From Atherix ibis (taxonomy: Eukaryota; Arthropoda; Insecta; Diptera; Athericidae), in the NCBI GenBank assembly GCA_958298945.1, contig OY282608.1:16655933-16719932 (forward strand): a DNA stretch of 64,000 nt. The letters are read 5' to 3'. Positions 1 through 11,246 of this stretch are shown piece after piece; the first letter of the stretch is position 1, and each line of letters begins with the position of its first letter. Below the pieces are notes generated by a model that did not search any database, had not been told where the DNA came from, and was given only the letters and a program-made list of their open reading frames with translations. The position numbers and the translations under genes are program-made.

Positions 1-81
1 TGGTTTGTTGGTTTGTTGGTTTGTTGGTTTGTTCGTTTGTTCGTTTGTTCGTTTGTTCGTTTGTTGGTTTGTTGGTTTGTT

Positions 82-1100
82 GTATTGTTCGTTTGTTGGT
101 TTATAGGTTTGTTGGTTTGTTTTTTGTTGGTTTGTTGGTTTGTTGGTTTGTTGGCTTGTTGGCTTGTTGGTTTGTTGGTTTGGTGGTTTGTTCGTTTGTT
201 GGCTTGTTCGTTTGTTGGCTTGTAGGTTTGCCGGCTAGTTGGTTTGTTGGTTTATTGGTTTGTTGGTTTATTGGTTTGTTGGTTTGTTGGCTTGTTGGTT
301 TGTTGGTTTGTTGGCTTGTTGGTTTGTTGGTTTGTTCGTTTGTTGGTTTGTTGGTTTGTTGGTTTGTTGGTTTGTTGGTTTGTTGGCTTGTTGGCTTGTT
401 GGTTTGTTGGTTTGTTGTTTTGTTAGTTTGTTGGCTTGTTGGCTTGTTGGTTTGTTGGTTTGTTTGTTTGTTGGTTTGTTGGTTTGTTGGTTTTTTGGTT
501 TGTTGGCTTGTTGGTTTGTTGGTTTGTTGGTTTGTTGGTTTGTTCGTTTGTTGGTTTTTTGGTTTGTTGGTTTGTTGGTTTGTTGGCATGTTGGTTTGTT
601 GGCTTGTTGGCTTGTTGGCTTATTGGTTTGTTGGCTTGTTGGTTTGATGGCTTGTTGGCTTGGTGGTTTGTTGGTTTGTTGGTTTGTTCGTTTGTTGGTA
701 TGTTCGTTTGTTGGTTTGTTCGTTTGTTGGCTTGTTGGTTTGTTGGTTTGTTGGTTTGTTGGTTTGTTGGTTTGTTGGTTTGTTGGTTTGTTGGTTTGTT
801 GGTTTGTTGGTTTGTTGGTTTGTTGGTTTGTTGGTTTGTTGGTTTGTTGGTTTGTTGGTTTGTTGGTTTGTTGGTTTGTTGGTTTATTGGCTTGTTGGTT
901 TGGTGGTTTGTTATTTTCTTGGTTTGTTCGTTTGTTGGTTTGTTGGTTTGTTGGTTTGCTGGCTTGTTGGTTTGTTTGTTTGTTGGTTTGTTGGTTTGTT
1001 GGATTGTTGGATTGTTGGATTGTTGGTTTGTTCGTTTGTTGGCTTGTTGGTTTGTTGGCTTGTTGGCTTTTTGATTTGTTGGCTTGTTGGCTTGTTGGTT
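82..1100 (+). repeat. Higher-order block P, copy 1 (relatives at 25.5, 28.2 and 31.25 kb)
   Basis: The block begins at a GTATTGTTCGTTTGTT motif followed by GGTTTATAGG, then a T-rich unit, then the marker TTTGCCGGCTAG ending at 238, and runs to GGCTTTTTGATTTGTT at 1065-1080. The same order occurs from 25,487 (marker end 25,645), from about 28,170 (28,332) and from about 31,250 (31,413). Only these four copies of the 32-copy marker family read GCCGG instead of GTCGG, so they share a recent ancestor. This copy has six T in its T-run (about 118-123), against eight at 25,519 and seven in the other two. Confidence 0.85.
737..880 (+). repeat. Perfect run of 18 GGTTTGTT units (variable-number locus)
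   Basis: This uninterrupted run lies between a GGCTTGTT unit at 729-736 and GGTTTATT starting at 881. The same flanks enclose runs at 26,136, 26,992, 28,823, 29,967, 31,904 and 33,048 whose unit numbers are 18, 21, 20, 14, 20 and 13. It is therefore one locus seen in several duplicated copies with different lengths. Confidence 0.9.
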
Positions 1101-1142
1101 TGTTAGTTTGTTGGTTTGTTGGTTTGTTGGTTTGTTGGTTAG

Positions 1143-1830
1143 TTGGCTTGTTGGCTTGATGGTTTGTTGGTTTGTTGGCTTGTTGGTTTGTTGGTTTTTT
1201 GGTTTGTTGGTTTGTTGGTTTGTTGGTTTGTTGGTTTCTTGGTTTGTTGGTTTGTTGGTTTGTTGGTTTTTTGGTTTTTTGGTTTTTTGGTTTGTTTGTT
1301 TGTTGGTTTGTTGGTTTTTTGGCTTGTTGGTTTGTTGGTTTGTTGGTTTGTTGGTTTGTTGGTTTGTTGGCTTGTTGGCTTGTTGGTTTGTTGGTTTGTT
1401 GGTTTGTTGGTTTGTTGGTTTGTTGGTTTGTTGGTTTGTTCGTTTGTTGGTTTGTTGGTTTGTTGGTTTGTTGGTTTGTTGGTTTGTTGGTTTGTTGGTT
1501 TGTTGGTTTGTTGGCTTGTTGGCTTGTTGGTTTTTTGGTTTGTTCCTTTGTTGGTTTGTTGGTTTGTTGGTTTGTTGTATTGTTGGTTTGTTGGTTTGTT
1601 GGTTTGTTGGTTTGTTGGTTTGTTGGTTTGTTCGTTTGTTCGTTTGTTCGTTTGTTCGTTTGTTGGTTTGTTGGTTTGTTGGTTTGTTCGTTTGTTGGTT
1701 TGTTGGTTTGTTGGTTTGTTTTTTTGTTGTTTTGTTGGTTTGTTGGTTTGTTGGCTTGTTGGTTTGTTGGTTTGTTGGTTTGTTCGTTTGTTGGCTTGTA
1801 CGTTTGTTGGCTTGCAGGTTTGTCGGCTAG
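1143..1830 (+). repeat. Higher-order block, copy 1 of a pair at offset 2,832
   Basis: The barcode order from GGTTAGTT GGCTTGTT GGCTTGTT through three consecutive GGTTTTTT units, a GTATTGTT unit, a short CGTTTGTT run and the marker TGCAGGTTTGTCGGCTAG recurs at 3,975-4,662. TGCAGG just before the TCGGCTAG marker is seen only in these two copies, which supports a direct duplication. Small differences exist, for example an extra CGTTTGTT and a GCTTTGTT in the second copy. Confidence 0.85.
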
Positions 1831-2107
1831 TTGGTTTGTTGGTTTGTTGGTTTGTTGGCTTGTTTGTTTGTTGGCTTGTTGGCTTGTTGGTTTGTTGGTT
1901 TGTTCGTTTGTTGGTTTGTTGGTTTGTTAGTTTGTTGGTTTGTTGGTTTGTTGGCTTGTTGGCTTGTTGGTTTGTTGGTTTGTTGTTTTGTTGGTTTGTT
2001 GGCTTGTTGACTTGTTGGTTTGTTGGTTTGTTGGTTTGTTGGATTGTTGGTTTGTTCCTTTGTTGGCTTGTTGGTTTGTTGGCTTGTTGGCTTTTTGATT
2101 TGTTAGC
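1831..2107 (+). repeat. Junction segment between two duplicated blocks
   Basis: Octamer array linking the marker that ends at 1,830 to GGCTTTTTGATTTGTT at 2,089-2,104. It holds mixed GGCTTGTT, GTTTTGTT, TTGACTTG and CCTTTGTT variants and matches part of 4,663-5,379. The later copy is 440 bases longer over the same interval, which accounts for the offset change from 2,832 to 3,272. Confidence 0.7.
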
Positions 2108-3798
2108 TTGTTGGCTTGTTGGTTTGTTGGTTTGTTGGTTTGTTGGTTTGTTCGTTTGTTGGTTTGTTGGTTTGTTGGTTTGTTGTATTGTTGGTTTGTT
2201 GGTTTGTTGGTTTGTTGGTTTGTTGGTTTGTTGGTTTGTTGGTTTGTTCGTTTGTTCGTTTGTTCGTTTGTTCGTTTGTTGGTTTGTTGGTTTGTTGGTT
2301 TGTTGGTTTGTTGGTTTGTTGGTTTGTTCGTTTGTTGGTTTGTTTGTTTGTTGGTTTGTTTTTTTGTTGGTTTGTTGGTTTGTTGGTTTGTTGGTTTGTT
2401 GGTTTGTTGGCTTGTTGGTTTGTTGGTTTGTTGGTTTGTTCGTTTGTTGGCTTGTAGGTTTGTCGGCTAGTTGGTTTGTTGGTTTATTGGTTTATTGGTA
2501 TGTTGGTTTGTTGGCTTGTTGGTTTGTTGGCTTGTTGGCTTGTTGGTTTGTTGGTTTGTTCGTTTGTTGGTTTGTTGGTTTGTTGGTTTGTTGGTTTGTT
2601 GGTTTGTTGGCTTGTTGGCTTGTTGGTTTGTTGGTTTGTTGGTTTGTTGTTTTGTTGGTTTGTTGGCTTGTTGGCTTGTTGGTTTGTTGGTTTGTTTGTT
2701 TGTTGGTTTGTTGTTTTGTTAGTTTTTTGGTTTGTTGGCTTGTTGGTTTGTTGGTTTGTTGGTTTGTTGGTTTGTTCGTTTGTTGGTTTTTTGGTTTGTT
2801 GGTTTGTTGGTTTGTTGGCATGTTGGTTTGTTGGCTTGTTGGCTTGTTGGCTTATTGGTTTGTTGGCTTGTTGGTTTGATGGCTTGTTGGCTTGTTGGTT
2901 TTTTGGTTTGTTGGTTTGTTCGTTTGTTGGTATGTTCGTTTGTTGGTTTGTTTGTTTGTTGGCTTATTGGTTTGTTGGTTTGTTGGTTTGTTGGTTTGTT
3001 GGTTTGTTGGTTTGTTGGTTTGTTGGTTTGTTGGTTTGTTGGTATGTTGGTTTGTCGGTTTGTTGGTTTGTTGGTTTGTTGGTTTGTTGGTTTGTTGGTT
3101 TGTTGGATTGTTGGTTTGTTCGTTTGTTGGCTTGTTGGTTTGTTGGCTTGTTGGCTTTTTGATTTGTTGGCTTGTTCGTTTGTTGGTTTGTTGGTTTGTT
3201 GGTTTGTTGGTTTGTTGGTTAGTTGGCTTGTTGGCTTGTTGGTTTGTTGGTTTGTTGGCTTGTTGGTTTTTTGGTTTTTTGGTTTGTTTGTTTGTTGGTT
3301 TGTTGGTTTTTTGGCTTGTTGGTTTGTTGGTTTGTTCGTTTGTTGGTTTGTTGGTTTGTTGGTTTGTTGGCTTGTTGGTTTGTTGGTTTGTTGGTTTGTT
3401 GGTTTGTTGGTTTGTTGGTTTGTTGGTTTGTTGGTTTGTTGGTTTGTTGGTTTGTTCGTTTGTTGGTTTGTTGGTTTGTTGGTTTGTTGGTTCGTTGGTT
3501 TGTTGGTTTGTTGGTTTGTTGGCTTGTTGGCTTGTTGGTTTTTTGGTTTGTTCGTTTGTTGGTTTGTTGGTTTGTTGGATTGTTGGTTTGATGGTTTGTT
3601 GGTTTGTTGGTTTGTTGGTTTGTTCGTTTGTTCGTTTGTTCGTTTGTTGGTTTGTTGGTTTGTTGGTTTGTTCGTTTGTTGGTTTGTTTTTTTGTTGGTT
3701 TGTTGGTTTGTTGGTTTGTTGGCTTGTTGGTTTGTTGGTTTGTTGGTTTGTTCGTTTGTAGGCTTGTTCGTTTGTTGGCTTGTAGGTTTGTCGGCTAG
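2108..3798 (+). repeat. Higher-order block, copy 1 of a pair at offset 3,272
   Basis: Barcodes from 2,108 to the marker ending at 3,798 recur from 5,380 to 7,086. The offset is 3,272 up to the last part, then 3,288. The extra 16 bases are exactly two octamers: runs of three plain units on either side of a GGCTTGTT near 3,721 are four and four in the second copy. I noticed only two substitutions in the first 700 bases compared. The terminal part (3,223-3,798) also recurs at 15,115-15,690. Confidence 0.88.
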
Positions 3799-3974
3799 TT
3801 GGTTTGTTGGTTTGTTGGTTTGTTGGTTTGTTGGCTTGTTGGTTTGTTGGCTCGTTGGCTTGTTGGTTTGTTGGTTTGTTCGTTTGTTGGTTTGTTAATT
3901 TGTTGGTTTGTTGGTTTGATGGTTTGTTGGCTTGTTGGTTTGTTGGTTTGTTGGTTTGTTGGTTAGTTGGCTTG
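3799..3974 (+). repeat. TTAATTTG-containing linker
   Basis: Octamer array following the marker at 3,798. It carries GGCTCGTT (near 3,850) and the compound TTAATTTG near 3,895, which also occur together after the markers at 7,086, 9,877, 12,739, 15,690, 17,576 and 19,759. This TTAATTTG linker is a shared component of the 3.8-21 kb part of the array. Confidence 0.75.
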
Positions 3975-4662
3975 TTGGCTTGTTGGTTTGTTGGTTTGTT
4001 GGCTTGTTGGTTTGTTGGTTTTTTGGTTTGTTGGTTTGTTGGTTTGTTGGTTTGTTGGTTTCTTGGTTTGTTGGTTTGTTGGTTTGTTGGTTTTTTGGTT
4101 TTTTGGTTTTTTGGTTTGTTTGTTTGTTGGTTTGTTGGTTTTTTGGCTTGTTGGTTTGTTGGTTTGTTGGTTTGTTGGTTTGTTGGTTTGTTGGCTTGTT
4201 GGCTTGTTGGTTTGTTGGTTTGTTGGTTTGTTGGTTTGTTGGTTTGTTGGTTTGTTGGTTTGTTCGTTTGTTCGTTTGTTGGTTTGTTGGTTTGTTGGTT
4301 TGTTGGTTTGTTGGTTTGTTGCTTTGTTGGTTTGTTGGTTTGTTGGCTTGTTGGCTTGTTGGTTTTTTGGTTTGTTCCTTTGTTGGTTTGTTGGTTTGTT
4401 GGTTTGTTGTATTGTTGGTTTGTTGGTTTGTTGGTTTGTTGGTTTGTTGGTTTGTTGGTTTGTTCGTTTGTTCGTTTGTTCGTTTGTTCGTTTGTTGGTT
4501 TGTTGGTTTGTTGGTTTGTTCGTTTGTTGGTTTGTTGGTTTGTTGGTTTGTTTTTTTGTTGTTTTGTTGGTTTGTTGGTTTGTTGGCTTGTTGGTTTGTT
4601 GGTTTGTTGGTTTGTTCGTTTGTTGGCTTGTACGTTTGTTGGCTTGCAGGTTTGTCGGCTAG
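3975..4662 (+). repeat. Higher-order block, copy 2 of the pair at offset 2,832
   Basis: Matches 1,143-1,830 in barcode order, including the TGCAGG form of the marker at its right end. See that entry for the shared features and differences. Confidence 0.85.
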
Positions 4663-5379
4663 TTGGTTTGTTGGTTTGTTGGTTTGTTGGCTTGTTTGTT
4701 TGTTGGCTTGTTGGCTTGTTGGTTTGTTGGTTTGTTCGTTTGTTGGTTTGTTGGTTTGTTAGTTTGTTGGTTTGTTGGTTTGTTGGCTTGTTGGCTTGTT
4801 GGCTTGTTGGTTTGTTGGTTTGTTGTTTTGTTGGTTTGTTGGCTTGTTGACTTGTTGGTTTGTTGGTTGGTTTGTTTGTTGGTTTGCTGGTTTTTTGGTT
4901 TGTTGGCTTGTTGGTTTGTTGGTTTGTTGGTTTGTTGGTTTGTTCGTTTGTTGGTTTTTTGGTTTGTTGGTTTGTTGGTTTGTTGGCATGTTGGTTTGTT
5001 AGCTTGTTGGCTTGTTGGCTTATTGGTTTGTTGGCTTGTTGGTTTGATGGCTTGTTGGCTTGTTGGTTTGTTGGTTTGTTGGTTTGTTCGTTTGCTGGTA
5101 TGTTCGTTTGTTGGTTTGTTGGTTTGTTGGTTTGTTGGTTTGTTGGTTTATTGGGTTGTTGGTTTGGTGGTTTGTTGGTTTCTTGGTTTGTTGGTTTGTT
5201 CGTTTGTTGGTTTGTTGGTTTGTTGGTTTGTTGGTTTGTTCGTTTGTTGGTTTGTTGGTCTGTTGGTTTGTTGGCTTGTTGGTTTGTTGCTTTGTTGGTT
5301 TGTTGGTTTGTTGGATTGTTGGTTTGTTCCTTTGTTGGCTTGTTGGTTTGTTGGCTTGTTGGCTTTTTGATTTGTTAGC
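4663..5379 (+). repeat. Mixed segment with GGTTGGTT-TGTTTGTT motif
   Basis: Octamer array between the marker at 4,662 and the block starting at 5,380. Near 4,860 it carries GGTTGGTT followed by TGTTTGTT, a combination seen again near 34,433 and 37,680. The flanking order of variants there (GGCTTGTT, GGCATGTT, GGTTTGAT, GGGTTGTT, GGTTTGGT, GGTCTGTT, CCTTTGTT) is also similar, so this segment is related to the 34.2-34.9 kb and 37.5-38.2 kb segments. Confidence 0.75.
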
Positions 5380-7086
5380 TTGTTGGCTTGTTGGTTTGTT
5401 GGTTTGTTGGTTTGTTGGTTTGTTCGTTTGTTGGTTTGTTGGTTTGTTGGTTTGTTGTATTGTTGGTTTGTTGGTTTGTTGGTTTGTTGGTTTGTTGGTT
5501 TGTTGGTTTGTTGGTTTGTTCGTTTGTTCGTTTGTTCGTTTGTTCGTTTGTTGGTTTGTTGGTTTGTTGGTTTGTTGGTTTGTTGGTTTGTTGGTTTGTT
5601 CGTTTGTTGGTTTGTTTGTTTGTTGGTTTGTTTTTTTGTTGGTTTGTTGGTTTGTTGGTTTGTTGGTTTGTTGGTTTGTTGGCTTGTTGGTTTGTTGGTT
5701 TGTTGGTTTGTTCGTTTGTTGGCTTGTAGGTTTGTCGGCTAGTTGGTTTGTTGGTTTATTGGTTTATTGGTATGTTGGTTTGTTGGCTTGTTGGTTTGTT
5801 GGCTTGTTGGCTTGTTGGTTTGTTGGTTTGTTCGTTTGTTGGTTTTTTGGTTTGTTGGTTTGTTGGTTTGTTGGTTTGTTGGCTTGTTGGCTTGTTGGTT
5901 TGTTGGTTTGTTGGTTTGTTGTTTTGTTGGTTTGTTGGCTTGTTGGCTTGTTGGTTTGTTGGTTTGTTTGTTTGTTGGTTTGTTGTTTTGTTAGTTTTTT
6001 GGTTTGTTGGCTTGTTGGTTTGTTGGTTTGTTGGTTTGTTGGTTTGTTCGTTTGTTGGTTTTTTGGTTTGTTGGTTTGTTGGTTTGTTGGCATGTTGGTT
6101 TGTTGCCTTGTTGGCTTGTTGGCTTATTGGTTTGTTGGCTTGTTGGTTTGATGGCTTGTTGGCTTGTTGGTTTTTTGGTTTGTTGGTTTGTTCGTTTGTT
6201 GGTATGTTCGTTTGTTGGTTTGTTTGTTTGTTGGCTTATTGGTTTGTTGGTTTGTTGGTTTGTTGGTTTGTTGGTTTGTTGGTTTGTTGGTTTGTTGGTT
6301 TGTTGGTTTGTTGGTATGTTGGTTTGTCGGTTTGTTGGTTTGTTGGTTTGTTGGTTTGTTGGTTTGTTGGTTTGTTGGATTGTTGGTTTGTTCGTTTGTT
6401 GGCTTGTTGGTTTGTTGGCTTGTTGGCTTTTTGATTTGTTGGCTTGTTCGTTTGTTGGTTTGTTGGTTTGTTGGTTTGTTGGTTTGTTGGTTAGTTGGCT
6501 TGTTGGCTTGTTGGTTTGTTGGTTTGTTGGCTTGTTGGTTTTTTGGTTTTTTGGTTTGTTTGTTTGTTGGTTTGTTGGTTTTTTGGCTTGTTGGTTTGTT
6601 GGTTTGTTCGTTTGTTGGTTTGTTGGTTTGTTGGTTTGTTGGCTTGTTGGTTTGTTGGTTTGTTGGTTTGTTGGTTTGTTGGTTTGTTGGTTTGTTGGTT
6701 TGTTGGTTTGTTGGTTTGTTGGTTTGTTCGTTTGTTGGTTTGTTGGTTTGTTGGTTTGTTGGTTCGTTGGTTTGTTGGTTTGTTGGTTTGTTGGCTTGTT
6801 GGCTTGTTGGTTTTTTGGTTTGTTCGTTTGTTGGTTTGTTGGTTTGTTGGATTGTTGGTTTGATGGTTTGTTGGTTTGTTGGTTTGTTGGTTTGTTCGTT
6901 TGTTCGTTTGTTCGTTTGTTGGTTTGTTGGTTTGTTGGTTTGTTCGTTTGTTGGTTTGTTTTTTTGTTGGTTTGTTGGTTTGTTGGTTTGTTGGTTTGTT
7001 GGCTTGTTGGTTTGTTGGTTTGTTGGTTTGTTGGTTTGTTCGTTTGTAGGCTTGTTCGTTTGTTGGCTTGTAGGTTTGTCGGCTAG
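5380..7086 (+). repeat. Higher-order block, copy 2 of the pair at offset 3,272
   Basis: Matches 2,108-3,798. Visible private changes are a GGTTTTTT near 5,841 where copy 1 has GGTTTGTT, and a TTGCCTTG near 6,113 where copy 1 has TTGGCTTG. The two extra octamers lie next to its right end. Confidence 0.88.
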
Positions 7087-9265
7087 TTGGTTTGTTGGTT
7101 TGTTGGTTTGTTGGCTTGTTGGTTTGTTGGCTCGTTGGCTTGTTGGTTTGTTGGTTTGTTCGTTTGTTGGTTTGTTAATTTGTTGGTTTGTTGGTTTGAT
7201 GGTTTGTTGGCTTGTTGGCTTATTGGTTTGTTGGTTTGTTGGGTTGTTCGTTTGTTGGTTTTTGGTTTGTTGGCATGTTGGTTTGTTGGCTTGTTGGCTT
7301 GTTGGCTTATTGGTTTGTTGGCTTGTTGGTTTGATGGCTTGTTGGCTTGTTGGTTTGTTGGTTTATTGGTTTGTTCCTTTGTTGGTTTGTTGGTTTGTTG
7401 GTTTGTTGGTTTGTTGGTTTGTTGGTTTTTTGGTTTTTTGGTTTGTTCGTTTGTTGGTTTGTTGGTTTTTTGGCTTGTTGGTTTGTTCGTTTGTTGGTTT
7501 GTTGGTTTGTTTGTTTTTTTGGCTTGTTGGCTTGTTGGTTTGTTGGTTTGTTGGTTTGTTGGTTTGTTGGTTTGTTGGTTTGTTGGTTTGTTGGTTTGTT
7601 GGTTTGTTGGTTTGTTCGTTTGTTGGTTTGTTGGTTTGTTGTTTTGTTGGTTTGTTGGCTTGTTGGCTTGTTGGTTTGTTGGTTTGTTTGTTTGTTGGTT
7701 TGTTGGTTTGTTAGTTTTTTGGTTTGTTGGCTTGTTGGTTTGTTGGTTTATTGGTTTGTTGGTTTGTTCGTTTGTTGGTTTTTTGGTTTGTTGGTTTGTT
7801 GGTTTGTTGGCATGTTGGTTTGTTGGCTTGTTGGCTTGTTGGCTTATTGGTTTGTTGGCTTGTTGGTTTGATGGCTTGTTGGCTTGTTGGTTTTTTGGTT
7901 TGTTGGTTTGTTCGTTTGTTGGTATGTTCGTTTGTTGGTTTGTTGGCTTATTGGTTTGTTGGTTTGTTGGTTTGTTGGTTTGTTGGTTTGTTGGTTTGTT
8001 GGTTTGTTGGTTTGTTGGTTTGTTGGTTTGTTGGTTTGTTCGTTTGTTTGTTTTTTGGTTTGTTGGTTTGTTGGTTTGTTGGCATGTTGGTTTGTTGGCT
8101 TGTTGGCTTGTTGGCTTATTGGTTTGTTGGCTTGTTGGTTTGATGGCTTGTTGGCTTGTTGGTTTTTTGGTTTGTTGGTTTGTTCGTTTGTTGGTATGTT
8201 CGTTTGTTGGTTTGTTTGTTTGTTGGCTTATTGGTTTGTTGGTTTGTTGGTTTGTTGGTTTGTTGGTTTGTTGGTTTGTTGGTTTGTTGGTTTGTTGGTT
8301 TGTTGGTATGTTGGTTTGTCGGTTTGTTGGTTTGTTGGTTTGTTGGTTTGTTGGATTGTTGGTTTGTTCGTTTGTTGGCTTGTTGGTTTGTTGGCTTGTT
8401 GGCTTTTTGATTTGTTGGCTTGTTCGTTTGTTGGTTTGTTGGTTTGTTGGTTTGTTGGTTTGTTGGTTAGTTGGCTTGTTGGCTTGTTGGTTTGTTGGTT
8501 TGTTGGCTTGTGGTTTTTTGGTTTTTTGGTTTGTTTGTTTGTTGGTTTGTTGGTTTTTTGGCTTGTTGGTTTGTTGGTTTGTTCGTTTGTTGGTTTGTTA
8601 GTTTGTTGGTTTGTTGGCTTGTTGGTTTGTTGGTTTGTTGGTTTGTTGGTTTGTTGGTTTGTTGGTTTGTTGGTTTGTTGGTTTGTTGGTTTGTTGGTTT
8701 GTTCGTTTGTTGGTTTGTTGGTTTGTTGGTTTGTTGGTTCGTTGGTTTGTTGGTTTGTTGGTTTTTTGGCTTGTTGGCTTGTTGGTTTTTTGGTTTGTTC
8801 GTTTGTTGGTTTGTTGGTTTGTTGGATTGTTGGTTTGATGGTTTGTTGGTTTGTTGGTTTGTTGGTTTGTTCGTTTGTTCGTTTGTTCGTTTGTTGGTTT
8901 GTTGGTTTGTTGGTTTGTTCGTTTGTTGGTTTGTTTTTTTGTTGGTTTGTTGGTTTGTTGGTTTGTTGGCTTGTTGGTTTGTTGGTTTGTTGGTTTGTTC
9001 GTTTGTTGGTATGTTCGTTTGTTCGTTTGTTGGCTTATTGGTTTGTTGGTTTGTTGGTTTGTTGGTTTGTTGGTTTGTTGGTTTGTTGGTTTGTTGGTTT
9101 GTTGGTTTGTTGGTTTGTTGGTTTGTTGGTTTGTTGGTTTGTTGGTTTGTTGGTTTGTTGGTTTGTTCGTTTGTTGGTTTGTTGGTTTGTTGTTTTGTTG
9201 GTTTGTTGGCTTGTTGGCTTGTTGGTTTGTTGGTTTGTTTGTTTGTTGGTTTGTTGGTTTGTTAG
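7087..9265 (+). repeat. Higher-order block, copy 1 of a pair at offset about 5,660
   Basis: Barcode order from the marker at 7,086 to 9,265 recurs at 12,740-14,918. The offset drifts 5,653, 5,661, 5,669 and back to 5,653, always by whole octamers. Three single-base phase slips inside this block (GGTTTTT at 7,257, a 17-base pair of units at 7,504, GGCTTGT at 8,505) are all present at the matching places in the second copy (12,918, 13,165, 14,174). They predate the duplication and are not random read errors. Confidence 0.88.
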
Positions 9266-10054
9266 TTTTTTGGTTTGTTGGCTTGTTGGTTTGTTGGTTT
9301 ATTGGTTTGTTGGTTTGTTGGTTTGTTGGTTTGTTGGTTTGTTGGATTGTTGGTTTGTTCGTTTGTTGGCTTGTTGGTTTGTTGGCTTGTTGGCTTTTTG
9401 ATTTGTTGGCTTGTTCGTTTGTTGGTTTGTTGGTTTGTTGGTTTGTTGGTTTGTTGGTTTGTTGGTTAGTTGGCTTGTTGGCTTGTTGGTTTGTTGGTTT
9501 GTTGGCTTGTTGGTTTTTTGGTTTTTTGGTTTGTTTGTTTGTTGGTTTGTTGGTTTTTTGGCTTGTTGGTTTGTTGGTTTGTTCGTTTGTTGGTTTGTTG
9601 GTTTGTTGGTTTGTTGGCTTGTTGGTTTGTTGGTTTGTTGGTTTGTTGGATTGTTGGTTTGATGGTTTGTTGGTTTGTTGGTTTGTTGGTTTGTTCGTTT
9701 GTTCGTTTGTTCGTTTGTTGGTTTGTTGGTTTGTTGGTTTGTTCGTTTGTTGGTTTGTTTTTTTGTTGGTTTGTTGGTTTGTTGGTTTGTTGGCTTGTTG
9801 GTTTGTTGGTTTGTTGGTTTGTTGGTTTGTTCGTTTGTAGGCTTGTTCGTTTGTTGGCTTGTAGGTTTGTCGGCTAGTTGGTTTGTTGGTTTGTTGGTTT
9901 GTTGGTTTGTTGGCTTGTTGGTTTGTTGGCTCGTTGGCTTGTTGGTTTGTTGGTTTGTTCGTTTGTTGGTTTGTTAATTTGTTGGTTTGTTGGTTTAATG
10001 GTTTGTTGGCTTGTTGGCTTATTGGTTTGTTGGTTTGTTGGGTTGTTCGTTTGT
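8385..10054 (+). repeat. Higher-order block, copy 1 of a pair at offset 2,862
   Basis: Overlaps the preceding block. From about 8,385 to the divergence near 10,055 the sequence is repeated at 11,247-12,916. Long stretches (8,471-9,265, 8,851-9,840 and 9,275-9,469) appear identical in the copy, with no octamer gain or loss. This marks it as one of the younger duplications in the window. Confidence 0.87.
8611..8838 (+). repeat. 228-base segment, copy 1 of 4
   Basis: Begins after an AGTTTGTT unit, contains a run of plain units, CGTTTGTT, a GGTTCGTT, GGTTTTTT units and ends near GGATTGTT GGTTTGAT. It appears identical at 10,218-10,445, 10,978-11,205 and 11,473-11,700, giving spacings of 1,607, 760 and 495. 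Confidence 0.85.
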
Positions 10055-11246
10055 TGGTTTGTTGGTTTGTTGGTTAGTTGGCTTGTTGGCTTGTTGGTTT
10101 GTTGGTTTGTTGGCTTGTGGTTTTTTGGTTTTTTGGTTTGTTTGTTTGTTGGTTTGTTGGTTTTTTGGCTTGTTGGTTTGTTGGTTTGTTCGTTTGTTGG
10201 TTTGTTAGTTTGTTGGTTTGTTGGCTTGTTGGTTTGTTGGTTTGTTGGTTTGTTGGTTTGTTGGTTTGTTGGTTTGTTGGTTTGTTGGTTTGTTGGTTTG
10301 TTGGTTTGTTCGTTTGTTGGTTTGTTGGTTTGTTGGTTTGTTGGTTCGTTGGTTTGTTGGTTTGTTGGTTTTTTGGCTTGTTGGCTTGTTGGTTTTTTGG
10401 TTTGTTCGTTTGTTGGTTTGTTGGTTTGTTGGATTGTTGGTTTGATGGTTTGTTGGTTTGTTGGTTTGTTGGTTTGTTCGTTTGTTCGTTTGTTCGTTTG
10501 TTGGTTTGTTGGTTTGTTGGTTTGTTCGTTTGTTGGTTTGTTTTTTTGTTGGTTTGTTGGTTTGTTGGTTTGTTGGCTTGTTGGTTTGTTGGTTTGTTGG
10601 TTTGTTCGTTTGTTGGTATGTTCGTTTGTTCGTTTGTTGGCTTGTTGGTTTGTTGGTTTGTTGGTTTGTTGGTTTGTTGGTTTGTTGGTTTGTTGGTTTG
10701 TTGGTTTGTTGGTTTGTTGGTTTGTTCGTTTGTTGGTTTGTTGGTTTGTTGGTTTGTTGGTTTGTTGGTTTGTTGGTTTGTTGGTTTGTTGGTTCGTTGG
10801 TTTGTTGGTTTGTTGGTTTTTTGGCTTGTTGGCTTGTTGGTTTTTTGGTTTGTTCGTTTGTTGGTTTGTTGGTTTGTTGGATTGTTGGTTTGATGGTTTG
10901 TTGGTTTGTTGGTTTGTTGGTTTTTTGGCTTGTTGGTTTGTTGGTTTGTTCGTTTGTTGGTTTGTTAGTTTGTTGGTTTGTTGGCTTGTTGGTTTGTTGG
11001 TTTGTTGGTTTGTTGGTTTGTTGGTTTGTTGGTTTGTTGGTTTGTTGGTTTGTTGGTTTGTTGGTTTGTTCGTTTGTTGGTTTGTTGGTTTGTTGGTTTG
11101 TTGGTTCGTTGGTTTGTTGGTTTGTTGGTTTTTTGGCTTGTTGGCTTGTTGGTTTTTTGGTTTGTTCGTTTGTTGGTTTGTTGGTTTGTTGGATTGTTGG
11201 TTTGATGGTTTGTTGGTTTGTTGGTTTGTTGGTTTGTTCGTTTGTT
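10055..11246 (+). repeat. Locally amplified interval between the 2,862-offset copies
   Basis: This interval holds copies 2 and 3 of the 228-base segment (10,218 and 10,978) in slightly different surroundings. It is the DNA that separates the two longer blocks. It looks like the product of successive unequal exchanges within the same higher-order unit. Confidence 0.75.
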